Below, one piece after another: positions 62,645 to 64,000 of a DNA stretch of 64,000 nt (position 1 is the first letter of the stretch; each line of letters starts with the position of its first letter). The position numbers were made by a program, and so were the translations under genes. Location: NCBI RefSeq assembly GCF_040250305.1, contig NZ_CP158190.1, positions 4,372,001 to 4,436,000 on the forward strand. Direction: 5' to 3'. Under the pieces are notes generated by a model. It saw nothing but the letters and a program-made list of their open reading frames with translations, was not told the origin of the DNA and searched no databases. This DNA is from Peribacillus frigoritolerans (GTDB lineage Bacteria; Bacillota; Bacilli; Bacillales; DSM-1321).

Positions 62645-63157
62645 TTACTTATATATTTCATTTTCTAATATAATCACTTTATCCCCATTCGCTGCTTTCC
62701 CTATTTGTTTCGTATTTTCAACCAACCGAAAAATATTATCACAGCATTGTTTTGCACCTATAACTAATAATGGTACACCTATAAAATCAATTTTTAATGC
62801 TCTTGATAAATATCCCCCTATAGACATGGCAATAGGTACAGTTGGTGATGTATTGGAGAATACTATTTTTTCGTTAAAGTGAAATTTCTCTTCTAGTAGT
62901 AAAGTCAATTCTTTTAATGCCGGAACAACAAGTTTCTCTCTTTTATGTCCAATTGTATAAACTGAGTTGCCCTCTTCATCGGTCCCGCGAAAAATTAGCT
63001 TTCCAAATTCTTTTTTCGTCAATTTATTAAAATATTTTACATTTAATATTTCTTCCTTAGTTAGTTTTCTTTCCGATTGGGGTAATTGTTTTAAATGATA
63101 TGCGGCAGCCATAGACGTGGTATGTGTACCCCCATAATCATTATAAATATACATCAT
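62645..63157 (-). CDS. DUF3189-family protein
   Basis: A 170-residue protein opening MMYIYNDYGGTHTTSMAAAY, which I associate with DUF3189, a family common in Bacillus and clostridia. The DYGGTHT segment near the start resembles a nucleotide or phosphate loop, but no function is established. RBS AGGGATGATTTC. Monocistronic. Confidence 0.65.
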   Translation of the reverse strand: MMYIYNDYGGTHTTSMAAAYHLKQLPQSERKLTKEEILNVKYFNKLTKKEFGKLIFRGTDEEGNSVYTIGHKREKLVVPALKELTLLLEEKFHFNEKIVFSNTSPTVPIAMSIGGYLSRALKIDFIGVPLLVIGAKQCCDNIFRLVENTKQIGKAANGDKVIILENEIYK

Positions 63158-63493
63158 GAAATCATCCCTAATAGTTTTTTAATACTATTATGGTCATATA
63201 CTCCATTTCCAATTCAGTTGATTATTTTAGGGAAATATACCGAATTCAGGAATATGACCTTGTTTCAAATAATCAAGTTACCCTATCTAAAAACACGACC
63301 TTTTTGCAGTACTCGATTAGAATATTCCCGTCCTCGGATCATCAAGACCTAAAGGGTAAATAAATTAAAAGAGTACACCTATCAGTCTGAATGATAAGGG
63401 CACTCTTTTATTGTTTATTTTATTTATAAGCTGGGTATGTATAGACAGCAACGCCTCTGTTAGCCAGTCAGTGGGTTTCTTTAGTAACGAGTT
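63158..63493. other. Gap; only a terminator recognised
   Basis: The region is AT-rich with no supported gene. The carboxypeptidase terminator (63367-63413) is the only clear element. Confidence 0.5.
63367..63413. terminator. Terminator downstream of the D,D-carboxypeptidase gene
   Basis: AAAAGAGT..CCTATCA pairs with TGATAAGG..ACTCTTTT around GTCTGAA, with A- and T-runs on both sides. Confidence 0.7.
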
Positions 63494-64000
63494 CTAAAAT
63501 CCTTCCAATCCTAGAGACGGGACAGAAAATTTTATTAGATTATCATTGATTTTTTCTTTTTTAATCGGGGCAGGCAATACTGTGCTCCTCACATCAGCGA
63601 CCGTTTTAAGGTCAAAGGATTCTATTGCTTCCCCCTCTTGGTTCATGATTGAGAGAATTCCATCATTACTCGTTTTTAGGTTAGGTTGATCACTGATTAA
63701 ATGAGTATAGTATAAGTCTTCGTTCAGCGTGTAGGAATGAGAGTAGTCCGCTGAATAAAGTTTGCTTTTTTTATCAATTTTGCCTGATTTAAAGTTTTCA
63801 AAGCCATAGTTGAATAAAAGCTTGGTATCAGAGTAGGCAACCTTGTCTGAAGGAGCTTTTAGAGTGACAGCAATCAATTCCTGTTCTCCTCTGGTGGCAG
63901 TAGAAATCAGGGTGTAGCCGGATTGACTGACGAAACCGGTTTTCCCGCCGGTTATTCCCTTATAGGGGAGTTCGCCTTTTAACATTTTATGATGGGTAAT
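63494..64000 (-). CDS. D-alanyl-D-alanine carboxypeptidase (S11), C-terminal part
   Basis: About 168 residues are visible and the frame continues beyond the right edge. KTG of the penicillin-binding fold is seen in ITGGKTGFVSQSG; SxxK and SxN must lie outside the window. After the S11 domain comes a beta-rich PBP5-like C-terminal domain (from about DYSHSYTLNEDLYYT). Such DacA/DacF enzymes trim peptidoglycan stem peptides at the membrane. The usual C-terminal amphipathic anchor is not apparent; the protein ends SVPSLGLEGF, so it may be truncated or secreted. Confidence 0.82.
   Translation of the reverse strand: MTHHKMLKGELPYKGITGGKTGFVSQSGYTLISTATRGEQELIAVTLKAPSDKVAYSDTKLLFNYGFENFKSGKIDKKSKLYSADYSHSYTLNEDLYYTHLISDQPNLKTSNDGILSIMNQEGEAIESFDLKTVADVRSTVLPAPIKKEKINDNLIKFSVPSLGLEGF

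Overview
The window looks like a chromosomal segment of an aerobic, endospore-forming, low-GC Bacillaceae member (Bacillus sensu lato, possibly the Peribacillus/B. simplex group; that placement is an inference from protein resemblance). Support comes from sspH, a YjcZ-type sporulation peptide, T-box leaders, CcpA-type cre sites, strong AAAGGAGG ribosome binding sites and frequent TTG/GTG starts. No rRNA, tRNA, CRISPR array, intact IS or intact prophage was seen.

Region 1 (1-9.5 kb) is a hexarate (glucarate/galactarate) module. A leftward unit runs ycbC (ketodeoxyglucarate dehydratase) - ycbD (ketoglutarate semialdehyde dehydrogenase) - gudD1 - gudP1 - garD, with garD running off the left edge. 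A rightward unit has a second gudP and gudD and then a GntR/FadR-type regulator. All three promoters carry the same motif, T(T/A)GTCTTAC(A/C)(A/G), at or next to the -10 box, and two cre sites add catabolite control. Together the enzymes would convert glucarate or galactarate to 2-oxoglutarate.

Region 2 (9.9-32.5 kb) is mixed: SDR/TetR and LysR/YhgE divergent pairs, a DHA2 exporter with TetR, a stand-alone RNase J paralogue, an APC permease, two paralogous LysE exporters flanking an MFS gene and asnA, a Tyr-rich/GGGQ-repeat protein, and thrZ behind three tandem threonine T-box leaders with ACC specifiers. It ends with a LysP-type lysine permease.

Region 3 (32.5-42.7 kb) is a lysine catabolic operon: kamA - yokU - yodP - ferredoxin - yodT - yodS - yodR - thiolase - yodQ, followed by lysP. 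A sigma-54 promoter lies upstream of kamA, and a KamR/RocR-like enhancer-binding protein gene lies beyond it.

Region 4 (43.8-46.8 kb) has an orphan ntdR-like/ntdB pair (kanosamine-6-phosphate phosphatase) without ntdA or ntdC, and a phage-type M15 endolysin. Region 5 (47.2-55.4 kb) is a ketone-body / 3-hydroxybutyrate module: gntP - scoA - scoB, a second sigma-54 activator, thiolase and 3-hydroxyacyl-CoA dehydrogenase, and a divergent 3-hydroxybutyrate dehydrogenase. Two sigma-54 promoters and a cre site inside the gntP leader are visible.

Region 6 (55.6-64 kb) holds small and hypothetical genes, including sspH, an AraC/GyrI-like regulator, a 5'-truncated SRPBCC gene, a small membrane ORF without a start codon, and a D,D-carboxypeptidase cut by the right edge.

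The most unusual signal is a set of five intergenic tandem arrays (about 12.3, 15.5, 26.8, 30.8 and 43.5 kb). Each is made of 20-23 bp units, with different unit sequences that still appear to share a TCGRATTA-like core. I cannot assign them to a known element.
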